Assembly: GCF_042678145.1 (NCBI RefSeq)
Contig: NZ_JBHUDG010000020.1
Span: 124,001-188,000, forward strand
Length of the DNA: 64,000 nucleotides
Direction: 5' to 3'
Origin: Pseudopedobacter beijingensis
Lineage (GTDB): Bacteria > Bacteroidota > Bacteroidia > Sphingobacteriales > Sphingobacteriaceae
Shown: one piece after another, positions 15,927 through 23,886 of the stretch
Position numbering within the stretch: position 1 is the first letter of the stretch
How the letters are laid out: every line of letters begins with the position of its first letter
Notes under the pieces: model-generated
What the model saw: only the letters and a program-made list of their open reading frames with translations
Told to the model about the DNA's origin: nothing
The model's database searches: none
Made by a program: the position numbers and the translations under genes

Positions 15927-18900
15927 TTAGAAATTTAAATTAACACCAAAGTTTATAGTTCTTGGCTGAGGCGGAAGTAAGAAATCCTCTCCCATAGTTG
16001 TTGGCGACAAACTAATATTTACTTCAGGATCCAACAAAGGATAATTCGTTATTAAAAACAGGTTGTCTCCTTGTACATAAACCCTCATTTTGCTGATCCC
16101 CACTCTTTTCAATATCTGCTGGGGTAAGTTATACCCCAATGCAAAAGACCTCAATCTGAGATAAGACCCATCATGCATAAACCGTGTTGAATAAGATGAT
16201 GACGAGTTAACTGTATTGCCCCAAATAGCTCTTGGAATTGTATTAGACGTTCCCGGCCCCGTCCATCTGCCTTGAGCCTGTGATTCCAGCATAGGCCAAG
16301 CACCATTCCCTAAACGATAACCTCCTATCCAAGTTTGATAGATGTCATTCCCATAAGAGAAATTCATAAAAAGGCTTAGGTCAAAATTCTTATAGGTAAA
16401 AGTATTGTTGAAACCTCCCGTAAAATCTGGATTGGCAGACCCCAAAATCTGACGGTCATTTACATCAATCTTCCCATCTCTATTCACATCTTCATATTTC
16501 ACATCACCAGCCCTAATTCCTAAATCGTATTGCGCTTGTGGTACTTCACTATCATCCTGATAAACACCTAATTGCTTGTAGATATAAAAACTTCCTACTT
16601 CTTCACCAACCTTAAGCACATGTGTTCTGCCTATTAACAAAGGCTCATCATCTATTAAAGAAGTTAGTTTGTTTTTAATGAACGCTATGTTAAAATCAGA
16701 CTTCCATAAAATCGGACCTATATTGGCAGTTCCGTTAATAGCAAATTCCAATCCGTGATTGCGCATAGAACCAATATTGCTGATGATACTTGTAAAACCC
16801 GAAGTTCCCTCTATCGGTTTACTATACAAAAGGTTGTTGGTATTCTTAACAAAGTAATCTACTGTAAAATTCAACATACCTTTAAACAAACCTAAATCTA
16901 TACCTGCATTAAACTGAGTCGCCTTTTCCCAAGTCAAATCGCGGTTACCGAAACTAGCTATAGCAATACCACTTTTGTTATTGTAATTGTAACCACCTCC
17001 TGTCAAAGCCTGATAAGCAAAAGCATTTACCCCTTCAATATTACCTGTTGCTCCATAACTGGTTCTTAATTTCAAATCACTTTTAGGCATATTCCAGAAA
17101 GGTTCGTTAGAAATTACCCATCCTGCAGAAGCAGCAGGAAAGTAGCCGTATCTATTTTCTGGTGCAAAACGAGATGATCCATCAGATCTTAAAGAAAGAT
17201 TTAACAAATACCGGCCTTTGTAACCTAAATTTGCCCTACCAAAGAATGACTGCATACTGGTAGCATATAAATTGGTCATAGCTTCAGTATACTCTGCTGC
17301 TACCACATTTACATCAAAAGATGGTGAAGGAAAATTCTGTCCCTCAACCCCTATTAAGGTATTATTTACTTTTTGAAAGGAATGTCCTAATAGGAAATCC
17401 AAGTTCAAATCGTTTACCTGTTTTTTATAGTTTGCAGTATTTTCAAAAATGATATTTGTTTGTAACTTCCTATCATCATACAATTTACCCACTCCAGCAC
17501 CATAAGGATGTGAGTTAGTGTAATACACATAGTCTTGCGTATGAATCAAATCTGAGCCAAAAGAAGATTTTAGGGTTAATTCTTTATTCAGTTTAATATT
17601 TACAAAAGCGTTTGCTAATAAGCGATAATTGTCTAAATAAACCTTTTCTTCGTTAATAGCCTGTATCGGGTTATGATTCAATAGCTCATTGGTTCCACCT
17701 ACATAATATGTCCCATCTGGCTTGTAGGGCACATCAAATGTACGTTGTTCCAGAGCTCTAGGAATTAAGTTTGTTCCCAAGTTGTAACCAGATGGAACGC
17801 GGTTATTATTAGAATAGCTAAAGTTGGTATTTACACCAAAATCTAACCATTTATTTACCTCGTTAGACAGGTTTACTTTTGCATTGTATTTTTTAAAGCG
17901 ATTGCCAATAAAAACACCTTCCTGATCTAAGTATCCTCCAGAAACATAATATTTAGATTTATCTGTTCCCCCTGCAATAGACACATTTAGGTTACTGGCT
18001 ATAGCTGTTCTGGTAATTAAATCTAACCAATCTGTTGCTGGCCTATTTGGGTATGGATTGGTTATTGGCGCAACAAATTTACCATCACCCATGGTAAAAC
18101 TATTTTGGATATTATAGTTGTCAATAGCCTCATTAACAACTTCTACATATAAATCCGGATCGGCCATTTTCAAATTATCCAATCTGGTCAGATTCTGTAT
18201 TCCGGTATAAGCATTTACAGAAATGGTAGATTTCCCTTTAGTTCCAGATTTTGTGGTAATAATGATAACGCCATTAGTAGCTCTTGACCCATAAATAGAA
18301 GCTGCTGCTGCATCTTTTAGTACATCTATAGATTCTATATCATTAGGGTTTAATTCTGATAGGGCGTTCATGCTTTGTCCAAAATTACCCAAATCTGCAT
18401 CTGATGGCGTAACCGGAACTCCGTCTATTACATACAAAGGTTCGTTACTTGCCGAAAGTGAGCCTACACCTCTAATGCTCACCCTATTTTTACTTCCCGG
18501 AATACCGGATGCAGCTGTTATCACCACACCTGGAATACGCCCTTGCAACATTTGGTCGGGTCCCAAAACTGGTCTTGCATTCAGTTCTGTGTTTTTAAAA
18601 GTGCTGATAGCACTTGTTACATCGCTTCTTTTTTGTGTACCATAACCTATTACAGTAATTTCGTTGAGTGCCTGTAACGATTCCCTTAGCACTATATCGA
18701 TAGTTTTTTGCCCATTGTAGTTTATTTCCTGCGTTATAAATCCAAGATAAGAGAATATAAGTGTACTGTTAGACGTTACCGCTAATGTGTAATTCCCGTT
18801 CACATCTGTCTGTGTTCCTTTGCTTTCTCCTTTGACAGTAACACTTACCCCTACAAGAGGATTACCATCTTTATCTACCACTGTCCCATTTACAGGCAAA

Positions 18901-19274
18901 TTAGCCTGCAGTTCCTTTTTTTCTTTTACAATTACTGCCTTGTCTTCCAGTGCATATACAAAAGGTTGATTTTTAAAACATAAATCAAGGACATCTTTTA
19001 ACTCAGCATTCTGCACATTAATAGAAATAGGATTTGCTTTTTTCAGCAAATTGAGGTTATAAATAAAATCGTAACCACTTTGATTACGGATTTCTTTAAT
19101 GATCACATTAAGTGAAACATCTTTCTTATTCAGTGTAATCTTTTGAGCAAAACTCTTGGCACTTACCTGAAATATTGCTGCTGTTAAAAAAACTATAATC
19201 AGCTTCATAATCAGTAGTATTTTGTATAATGCATGGGTATTACTTCCACGTATTAAATGTGGTTTTAAATTCAT
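15927..19274 (-). CDS. SusC/RagA TonB-dependent transporter with N-terminal STN signalling domain
   Basis: This outer-membrane importer has 1115 residues. After a long leader (LLIMKLIIVFLTAAIFQVSA, about 20-40) comes a secretin/TonB short N-terminal domain (about 45-112: ITLNKKDVSLNVIIKEIRNQ, NAELKDVLDLCFKN). This is followed by a carboxypeptidase-like plug extension (about 125-200) and the plug (EITVIGYGTQKRSDVTSAIS, IRGVGSLSASNEPLYVIDGV, AAASIYGSRATNGVIIITTK). A 22-strand barrel ends in FGVNLNF. The STN domain is the part that talks to a FecR-type anti-sigma factor, and the fecR and ECF sigma genes lie immediately upstream. Expression is therefore likely substrate-induced through trans-envelope signalling. 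Confidence 0.96.
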   Translation of the reverse strand: MNLKPHLIRGSNTHALYKILLIMKLIIVFLTAAIFQVSAKSFAQKITLNKKDVSLNVIIKEIRNQSGYDFIYNLNLLKKANPISINVQNAELKDVLDLCFKNQPFVYALEDKAVIVKEKKELQANLPVNGTVVDKDGNPLVGVSVTVKGESKGTQTDVNGNYTLAVTSNSTLIFSYLGFITQEINYNGQKTIDIVLRESLQALNEITVIGYGTQKRSDVTSAISTFKNTELNARPVLGPDQMLQGRIPGVVITAASGIPGSKNRVSIRGVGSLSASNEPLYVIDGVPVTPSDADLGNFGQSMNALSELNPNDIESIDVLKDAAAASIYGSRATNGVIIITTKSGTKGKSTISVNAYTGIQNLTRLDNLKMADPDLYVEVVNEAIDNYNIQNSFTMGDGKFVAPITNPYPNRPATDWLDLITRTAIASNLNVSIAGGTDKSKYYVSGGYLDQEGVFIGNRFKKYNAKVNLSNEVNKWLDFGVNTNFSYSNNNRVPSGYNLGTNLIPRALEQRTFDVPYKPDGTYYVGGTNELLNHNPIQAINEEKVYLDNYRLLANAFVNIKLNKELTLKSSFGSDLIHTQDYVYYTNSHPYGAGVGKLYDDRKLQTNIIFENTANYKKQVNDLNLDFLLGHSFQKVNNTLIGVEGQNFPSPSFDVNVVAAEYTEAMTNLYATSMQSFFGRANLGYKGRYLLNLSLRSDGSSRFAPENRYGYFPAASAGWVISNEPFWNMPKSDLKLRTSYGATGNIEGVNAFAYQALTGGGYNYNNKSGIAIASFGNRDLTWEKATQFNAGIDLGLFKGMLNFTVDYFVKNTNNLLYSKPIEGTSGFTSIISNIGSMRNHGLEFAINGTANIGPILWKSDFNIAFIKNKLTSLIDDEPLLIGRTHVLKVGEEVGSFYIYKQLGVYQDDSEVPQAQYDLGIRAGDVKYEDVNRDGKIDVNDRQILGSANPDFTGGFNNTFTYKNFDLSLFMNFSYGNDIYQTWIGGYRLGNGAWPMLESQAQGRWTGPGTSNTIPRAIWGNTVNSSSSYSTRFMHDGSYLRLRSFALGYNLPQQILKRVGISKMRVYVQGDNLFLITNYPLLDPEVNISLSPTTMGEDFLLPPQPRTINFGVNLNF

Positions 19275-19358
19275 AAATTTGAACTGTTTGGGTTAGTAAA
19301 TTTTTATCTCAAGTAAATTTTTAGTCTGATGATTCAGATAAGTAAATCCGAACTTTAT

Positions 19359-19388
19359 GATCAGAAGTGCTTCGACTCACTTCTGATC
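19359..19388 (-). terminator. Hairpin between fecR and susC (attenuator-like)
   Basis: A perfect 11-bp inverted repeat, GATCAGAAGTG (19359-19369) and CACTTCTGATC (19378-19388), has an 8-nt loop. It is not followed by a clean U-tract on the minus strand, so it may be a partial terminator, an mRNA-stabilising stem or a processing site that sets different levels of regulators and susC. Confidence 0.6.
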
Positions 19389-19411
19389 TTTATCGGAAAT
19401 ATGTAGAAATA

Positions 19412-20557
19412 CTATTTCATAACATACACCCTCCTTCCCTTACCAAAGGCATCCCCTGGCTCGATTTTAAATTTCACGTTTCCTGTTGATTCTATAATTT
19501 TCAATAAAGCTGATATGTTTCTCTGCATAGATATTTCTGCCCCAAAAGCCAAGCTAGCATCGGGTTTAAATTGATAAACTACCTCTACATCATACCAACG
19601 AGCAATTTTCCCCATAATCTCTTCTAAACTTCCGTTAAACTTGAAATAACCATTTTTCCAAGCTACCACTTCATCTAAATCAACCTTATTATTAACCCGA
19701 AGACTTTGACTGGTAAGCAATGTCTGCTGCCCAGGATGAAGAATTTCAAACATGTTATGTTTATTAGATAAGACTTTAACTTTTCCTTCTAACAATGTTG
19801 TTGTTATGGCTTTATCTTCGGGATAGCTACTGATATTAAAATGAGTTCCCAACACCCGCACTTCCTGTTGATCGGTTTTAACTATAAAGGGATGTAATGG
19901 ATCTTTTGCTACTTCAAAATAGGCTTCGCCTGCTAATTCTACATACCGCTGCCCTTGCTCATTTAAGGTTGTACTATAGGTTAAACGGGATGCCGAATTT
20001 AGTACCACCAAAGTTCCATCCGGCAAACGCACCTGATAAGTTTCTCCATTTGCCGTTGAAAGTGTATTTAACTGATAAACACTTTTATTCCCTTTTATTT
20101 CATAAATCAATTCCCCATCTTCTGTTTTGGAGATTTCTATTCCTGATTCTTTGGCTATTTTTCCGGTCTGGGCTTCAGAAAGATTAATTTTTTCGCCATT
20201 GGCCAAAATCAATGTCGCTGAGTTTTTTCCGGGAGCAATATCATTGGTATAATCTGCCATTTGCTGAGATGCTGAATCCGGTGTTTTATAATAGTTATAT
20301 ACACCTATGGCAACAGCACAAATAATTGAAGCAGCCACAGCTATTTTAGGCCATAAATACCGTTGCTTTTTGGCAAGAGGTATTCTTGCTTCTATCTCTG
20401 CTAAATCTTTTTGAAGATCCTCTTCAGAAATCTGATACTCTGGAAAAACAGTTGCCGATACCCAGTCCTCCAGTAATTGTTGCTCGGCTTGGGTACAACG
20501 GTTTTCTTTATATTTTTTTAATAAATCTTGTAATTCGCTTTCGTTCATGTCCGACAC
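19412..20557 (-). CDS. FecR-family anti-sigma factor
   Basis: FecR proteins sit in the inner membrane, hold the ECF sigma factor inactive and receive the signal from the STN domain of the SusC transporter. The 381-residue protein has an N-terminal cytoplasmic part (1-68), a single transmembrane helix (about 70-90, WPKIAVAASIICAVAIGVYN), a periplasmic FecR domain (LPDGTLVVLNSASRLTYSTT, ELAGEAYFEVAKDPLHPFIV, VRVLGTHFNISSYPEDKAIT) and a C-terminal DUF4974-like domain (about 305-378). It follows the sigma gene by 68 bases. The pair controls the downstream susC-led operon. Confidence 0.93.
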   Translation of the reverse strand: MSDMNESELQDLLKKYKENRCTQAEQQLLEDWVSATVFPEYQISEEDLQKDLAEIEARIPLAKKQRYLWPKIAVAASIICAVAIGVYNYYKTPDSASQQMADYTNDIAPGKNSATLILANGEKINLSEAQTGKIAKESGIEISKTEDGELIYEIKGNKSVYQLNTLSTANGETYQVRLPDGTLVVLNSASRLTYSTTLNEQGQRYVELAGEAYFEVAKDPLHPFIVKTDQQEVRVLGTHFNISSYPEDKAITTTLLEGKVKVLSNKHNMFEILHPGQQTLLTSQSLRVNNKVDLDEVVAWKNGYFKFNGSLEEIMGKIARWYDVEVVYQFKPDASLAFGAEISMQRNISALLKIIESTGNVKFKIEPGDAFGKGRRVYVMK

Positions 20558-20625
20558 CTATTTGTGGTATTTTGTTGTTAGTCGAACAAGATGACATGAA
20601 GGGTTAAAAGAAAATGAAAATAATT

Positions 20626-21204
20626 TTAAAAGTGGGTTAGGAATATCAAAAACAGCATTGGCCCAAACTTAGCCTTTAGAATTTTCAGCGCATGCTGTAT
20701 ATGACTTTTAACCGTTTCTTCGGAAAGACCTAATTCTTCAGCAATCTGTTTACGAGTATAATAATGCTTCCTGCTTAAATTAAAAACCATTCTCATTTTA
20801 GGAGGTAAAGCATCTATTTCCTTTTCAATAATTTCAGACATCTCTTTATATCTTACCGGATAATCAGTAAAATCCTCATTCGTTTCTTTAAAGCTTTCAA
20901 ATGTTTCTACATATTTAGCCGATACTTTTTTACGAGAGAGTATATCCAATATTTTATTTCTGACTGCGGAATGCAAATAAGTGGATAAGGAATATTTCAA
21001 GGACAGGCTTTCATGATTGATCCATAACGAAAGAAAAATCTCATGCACAATATCTTTAACCTCTTCCCTATCACCCAATCTCTTAAAAGCAAAAAGATAA
21101 AGCTGTCGTTTATATCTATGATAAATTTCAGTATACGCCTCCCGATCACCTAACTGTAATAAACGAGCCAACTCATCATCCGAAAGCATACTATAATTAA
21201 TCAT
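20626..21204 (-). CDS. ECF RNA polymerase sigma-70 factor (Bacteroides-expansion type)
   Basis: A 192-residue sigma factor with region 2 (about 22-90: AYTEIYHRYKRQLYLFAFKR, VKDIVHEIFLSLW) and region 4 (about 130-180: LPPKMRMVFNLSRKHYYTRK, IAEELGLSEETVKSHIQHAL). Regions 1 and 3 are missing, as expected for the ECF class. It is the first gene of the sigma-fecR-susC-susD arrangement. It should direct RNA polymerase to the susC promoter when FecR releases it. The C-terminus carries a hydrophobic tail (FGPMLFLIFLTHF), also seen in other PUL sigma factors of this group. Confidence 0.94.
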   Translation of the reverse strand: MINYSMLSDDELARLLQLGDREAYTEIYHRYKRQLYLFAFKRLGDREEVKDIVHEIFLSLWINHESLSLKYSLSTYLHSAVRNKILDILSRKKVSAKYVETFESFKETNEDFTDYPVRYKEMSEIIEKEIDALPPKMRMVFNLSRKHYYTRKQIAEELGLSEETVKSHIQHALKILKAKFGPMLFLIFLTHF

Positions 21205-21309
21205 TCTATTTTGATTGCAATAATAAATCTTTAATATTAAATGCTGTGAAGATATAAGTAAACATAAAGTTAACTTTTACTTTTTACAACTGATATTTAT
21301 AATGGTCTC

Positions 21310-21329
21310 CTAAGATACAAATATCTTAG
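21310..21329. repeat. Perfect 8-bp inverted repeat between the sigma gene and msrA
   Basis: CTAAGATA (21310-21317), 4-base spacer, TATCTTAG (21322-21329). There is no T-tract on either side. It lies in the divergent promoter region, 106 bases before the sigma start codon and 111 before the msrA -7 box, so an operator is as likely as an RNA hairpin. Confidence 0.5.
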
Positions 21330-21439
21330 AATTACAAAAACTCACTTCTTATATTTCAAGAAAGTTTAAAAACCGGAAATTCCCGCCATCACACCTTTCA
21401 AGATTACAAAAGTTTAAATAACTTCTATTCCAATATTCC

Positions 21440-21447
21440 TATTTTTG
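21440..21447 (+). promoter_or_regulatory. Candidate -7 box (TATTTTTG) for msrA
   Basis: TATTTTTG matches the TAnnTTTG consensus of the Bacteroidota housekeeping sigma factor and lies 28 bases before the ATG at 21475. It overlaps the first codons of the longest open frame, so it also argues for the later start. Confidence 0.55.
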
Positions 21448-21474
21448 TATAAATACTTAAACAACTCTGCATTC

Positions 21475-22032
21475 ATGGAAAACATGTCGATATATAAAAC
21501 AGCAACTTTAGGTGGTGGATGTTTCTGGTGTACTGAAGTCTTCTTTACAACATTAAAAGGTGTAACAGCAGTAAAACCCGGCTATATGGGAGGGGCAACT
21601 GCTAATCCCACGTACAATGAGGTATGTACAGGAGAAACCGGCCATGCTGAGGTTATCCAGATCACTTACAACCCGGAAATAATTTCGTTTCAGGAGTTAT
21701 TACTTATTTTCTTTAAAACCCACGATCCTACTACATTAAACAGACAGGGAAATGATATTGGCACCCAATATAGATCTGTAATTTTTTATTCCTCAGAAGA
21801 AGAGAAACAACAAGCAGAAGCAATGATTAATCAGCTTCATAAAGAGCAAGTTTTTGATTCTGCCATAGTTACGGAAATAAGTCCGGCCAGTAAGTTTTAT
21901 GTTGCAGAAGATTACCATCACAATTATTACGTAAATAATCGCAGTCAACCTTACTGCCTGGCCGTTATTCAACCTAAGGTATTAAAGTTTGCAGAAAAGT
22001 TTAAGGATAAGATTAAGCCAGAGCTCTTATAA
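21475..22032 (+). CDS. msrA: Peptide-methionine (S)-S-oxide reductase
   Basis: MsrA repairs oxidised methionine. With the ATG at 21475 the protein has 185 residues and begins MENMSIYKTATLGGGCFWCT, with catalytic C16 in the invariant GCFWC. Other family blocks are GVTAVKPGYMGGATANPTYN, EVCTGETGHAEVIQITYNP, FFKTHDPTTLNRQGNDIGTQ YRSVIF and AEDYHHNYY. A longer frame starts at 21445, but a TAnnTTTG box covers that point. The gene is single and faces away from the sigma gene. No msrB domain is fused and no msrB gene is nearby. Confidence 0.95.
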   Translation: MENMSIYKTATLGGGCFWCTEVFFTTLKGVTAVKPGYMGGATANPTYNEVCTGETGHAEVIQITYNPEIISFQELLLIFFKTHDPTTLNRQGNDIGTQYRSVIFYSSEEEKQQAEAMINQLHKEQVFDSAIVTEISPASKFYVAEDYHHNYYVNNRSQPYCLAVIQPKVLKFAEKFKDKIKPELL

Positions 22033-22508
22033 TTAAGAAATCAGCAAACAAAAAAGGGTTATCCACCATCTGACCAGACAGACAGGAGACAAACTCGAGA
22101 CAAGCTCGGGAAGGATTCGTGACATGTCCGGGTTTTCTTTCACAACTCTTCGACAAACCTTCGACACGAAGCGAAGAATGTTCGGAAATTGTCGAAAGCC
22201 AGGCTAGCATTATTGAAGATTCCCTGAGGACATCTCCGGGAATTGTCGAACATTACTGCAAGCTTACTCGAATCTGTGTCAGGCCAATCTCCTGCCAATC
22301 TCGAACCAAGTGTACAAAATCGCGGACTTTAGCGGAGTATGACGGACTTTCACGGACTTAAGGAAGATTTTTATAATGGGAACTTACAGTAGAAAACACT
22401 GAATATTTTAGGAAAATCAATATAATCATAAATTAATTGATGACCAAAATAATCGGTTTAGGTATAAGATTCAGCTGGAATTATTTAGGGATTTGTATGC
22501 AACCGCTA
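22033..22508. other. Gene-free region with GC-richer, repeat-like DNA
   Basis: No convincing gene. From about 22060 to 22365 the base composition is more GC-rich than the surroundings and short words recur: CTCGAGACA / GCTCGGGAA, TTCGACA / TTGTCGAA (22156-22162, 22192-22199 and 22243-22250), CCAATCTC twice. It ends in a perfect 10-bp-period array (22323-22362, separate entry). The open frames seen here on both strands have no domain and are explained by the lack of stop codons in GC-richer repeats. Confidence 0.6.
22323..22362. repeat. Four-copy 10-bp tandem repeat (CGGACTTTnn type)
   Basis: CGGA recurs exactly every 10 bases at 22323, 22333, 22343 and 22353. The units are CGGACTTTAG, CGGAGTATGA, CGGACTTTCA and CGGACTTAAG. 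A 10-bp period places each copy on the same face of the helix. No gene overlaps it. Confidence 0.8.
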
Positions 22509-22790
22509 TTACTTTTTATCATAATGGCCTTTAGCAGAAACGATAGTAACGATAACTTTTTCTTCGACAACTTTATAGATAATCTGACCTTTACGATTAA
22601 TTCGTCTCGACCAATATCCAGAGTAATTATATTTTAATAATTCGGGTTGACTGGTACCGATATATGGTATTTCTGATAATTCAACAAATATTTGTTCAAT
22701 TTCCCTCAAAATTGTTGTATTACCCATTTTATGGTGATAAGCAAGATGCTTTTTAGCCTCTTTAGAAACCTCTACAAAATACTTCCCCAT
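22509..22790 (-). CDS. YoeB/Txe-family mRNA interferase toxin
   Basis: A 93-residue RelE-fold protein of the YoeB type. Such toxins cleave ribosome-bound mRNA. The diagnostic block is PELLKYNYSGYWSRRINRKG followed by QIIYKVVEEKVIVTIVSAKG and the terminal HYD, which supply the catalytic Glu/Arg and the C-terminal His-Tyr pair. The start overlaps the end of the antitoxin gene by 19 bases, typical translational coupling. The pair sits between two PULs and downstream of a repeat-rich spacer. Confidence 0.88.
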   Translation of the reverse strand: MGKYFVEVSKEAKKHLAYHHKMGNTTILREIEQIFVELSEIPYIGTSQPELLKYNYSGYWSRRINRKGQIIYKVVEEKVIVTIVSAKGHYDKK

Positions 22791-23005
22791 ATATTGTTGA
22801 TATCCTTTATACGGATAACACTACCTTCTTTCGCATCTTCAATTCCTTTTTTCAATGTTTTAATGTTTTCTGAATCCAGGAACCATTTATCACCACTAGA
22901 GCTGGGATTTTCTACGTCTGAATAAGGGATACCTACAGCATCAAGAATTTTAAGAAGCATTTCACGTTTACTTTTACTTTTTATTTCAATAGTAATCTTT
23001 TGCAT
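22772..23005 (-). CDS. Antitoxin partner of the YoeB-type toxin
   Basis: A 77-residue protein encoded immediately upstream of and overlapping the toxin gene, the expected antitoxin position. The N-terminal half (MQKITIEIKSKSKREMLLKI LDAVGIPY) looks like a short beta strand plus helix. The C-terminal half (WFLDSENIKTLKKGIEDAKE GSVIRI) resembles the toxin-wrapping tails of RelB/YefM-like antitoxins. I do not see the standard YefM/Phd N-terminal consensus, so the DNA-binding fold is uncertain. Function is assigned mainly by position and size. Confidence 0.72.
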   Translation of the reverse strand: MQKITIEIKSKSKREMLLKILDAVGIPYSDVENPSSSGDKWFLDSENIKTLKKGIEDAKEGSVIRIKDINNIWGSIL

Positions 23006-23094
23006 ACCAATACTTTCTGCCTTTAATTACGAATATAATTATAATCTTTAAAAAAGGGAAAGCACAAACTCTGATCAGAAGCCAGATATGATTA

Positions 23095-23883
23095 TCAATC
23101 GCCTTTTTGCTGATTAAATAGCCAGAATAGTAAATCCTTTTCAGCAAAGGCACTATCCCAGCTATTATGGTTGGCATTTGGGTATATTGTAAAACGAGGA
23201 TTGGCTCCTTGTTTTTTTAATTCTGCTACAATATTTTCAGAGAATATGGGGCTTACTATATCATCTTTCTCTCCATGGAATACCCAGAGCTTCACTTTAT
23301 GTGCGTACTTTCTAACCTTAGAAATGTTATCGCCTCCACATATTGCTACCGCAGCGGCTATTTCATCGGGTTTTCTGCGTAACATTTCCAGCGTTCCCAT
23401 TCCGCCCATGGAAAGCCCCATTATATAAATTCTATCTGGATCTATATATTGTTCTTGTTTTATGCTGTCAAAATACTTTGATAGTAGTGACATTGATTTG
23501 GTTGGCTTCCCTCCTTTCCTGAAGAGGAAATGTCTCTTGCCTTGCTCATCGGTTTTTATTTTAACGTTTGCCCAATAGCTATCAGCGGCACATTGTGGAA
23601 AAACTACTATGGCAGGAAAGGCTACTCTATTTTTAGAATCAAGGAACAGGCTGCTACCGTGTAGTAATTGTTTTTCATTGTCATTTCCAGACTCTCCTCT
23701 TCCATGTAAAAAAATCACTAAGGGGTATTTTACGTTTTTATCAAATCTTTCGGGATAAAGTATTCGAAGTGGTAAGGTCTCTTTATTAACCACAAAGTAT
23801 TCTTTTTGAAAAAGCTTTTTGTCTTGTGCGAATAGCGCAAGCGGAACTACGCAAAGAGTGATTAACAATACCTTTAACTTCAT
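23095..23883 (-). CDS. Secreted alpha/beta-hydrolase (CE1-like carbohydrate esterase)
   Basis: The 262-residue enzyme has a signal peptide (MKLKVLLITLCVVPLALFAQ). The oxyanion region LVIFLHGRGESGNDN is followed by the nucleophile elbow GLSMGG (S158), the acid in FHGEKDDIVSP (D207 or D208) and the histidine in NANHNSWD (H239). This is the PHB-depolymerase / CE1-type arrangement (feruloyl, acetyl and related esterases). It ends the second PUL and is 3 bases from the GH3 gene, so it is co-transcribed. A role in removing ester decorations (for example acetyl or succinyl) from the target glucan is inferred from context. Confidence 0.82.
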   Translation of the reverse strand: MKLKVLLITLCVVPLALFAQDKKLFQKEYFVVNKETLPLRILYPERFDKNVKYPLVIFLHGRGESGNDNEKQLLHGSSLFLDSKNRVAFPAIVVFPQCAADSYWANVKIKTDEQGKRHFLFRKGGKPTKSMSLLSKYFDSIKQEQYIDPDRIYIMGLSMGGMGTLEMLRRKPDEIAAAVAICGGDNISKVRKYAHKVKLWVFHGEKDDIVSPIFSENIVAELKKQGANPRFTIYPNANHNSWDSAFAEKDLLFWLFNQQKGD

Positions 23884-23886
23884 TAC

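Noticed and set aside
22013..22361. Open frames on both strands in the spacer after msrA
   Set aside because: They arise from the GC-richer repeat block; they overlap each other on opposite strands and show no domain or start signal.
22323..22362. Possible CRISPR-like array
   Set aside because: The units are 10 bases long and adjacent with no spacers, and no cas gene is in the window.
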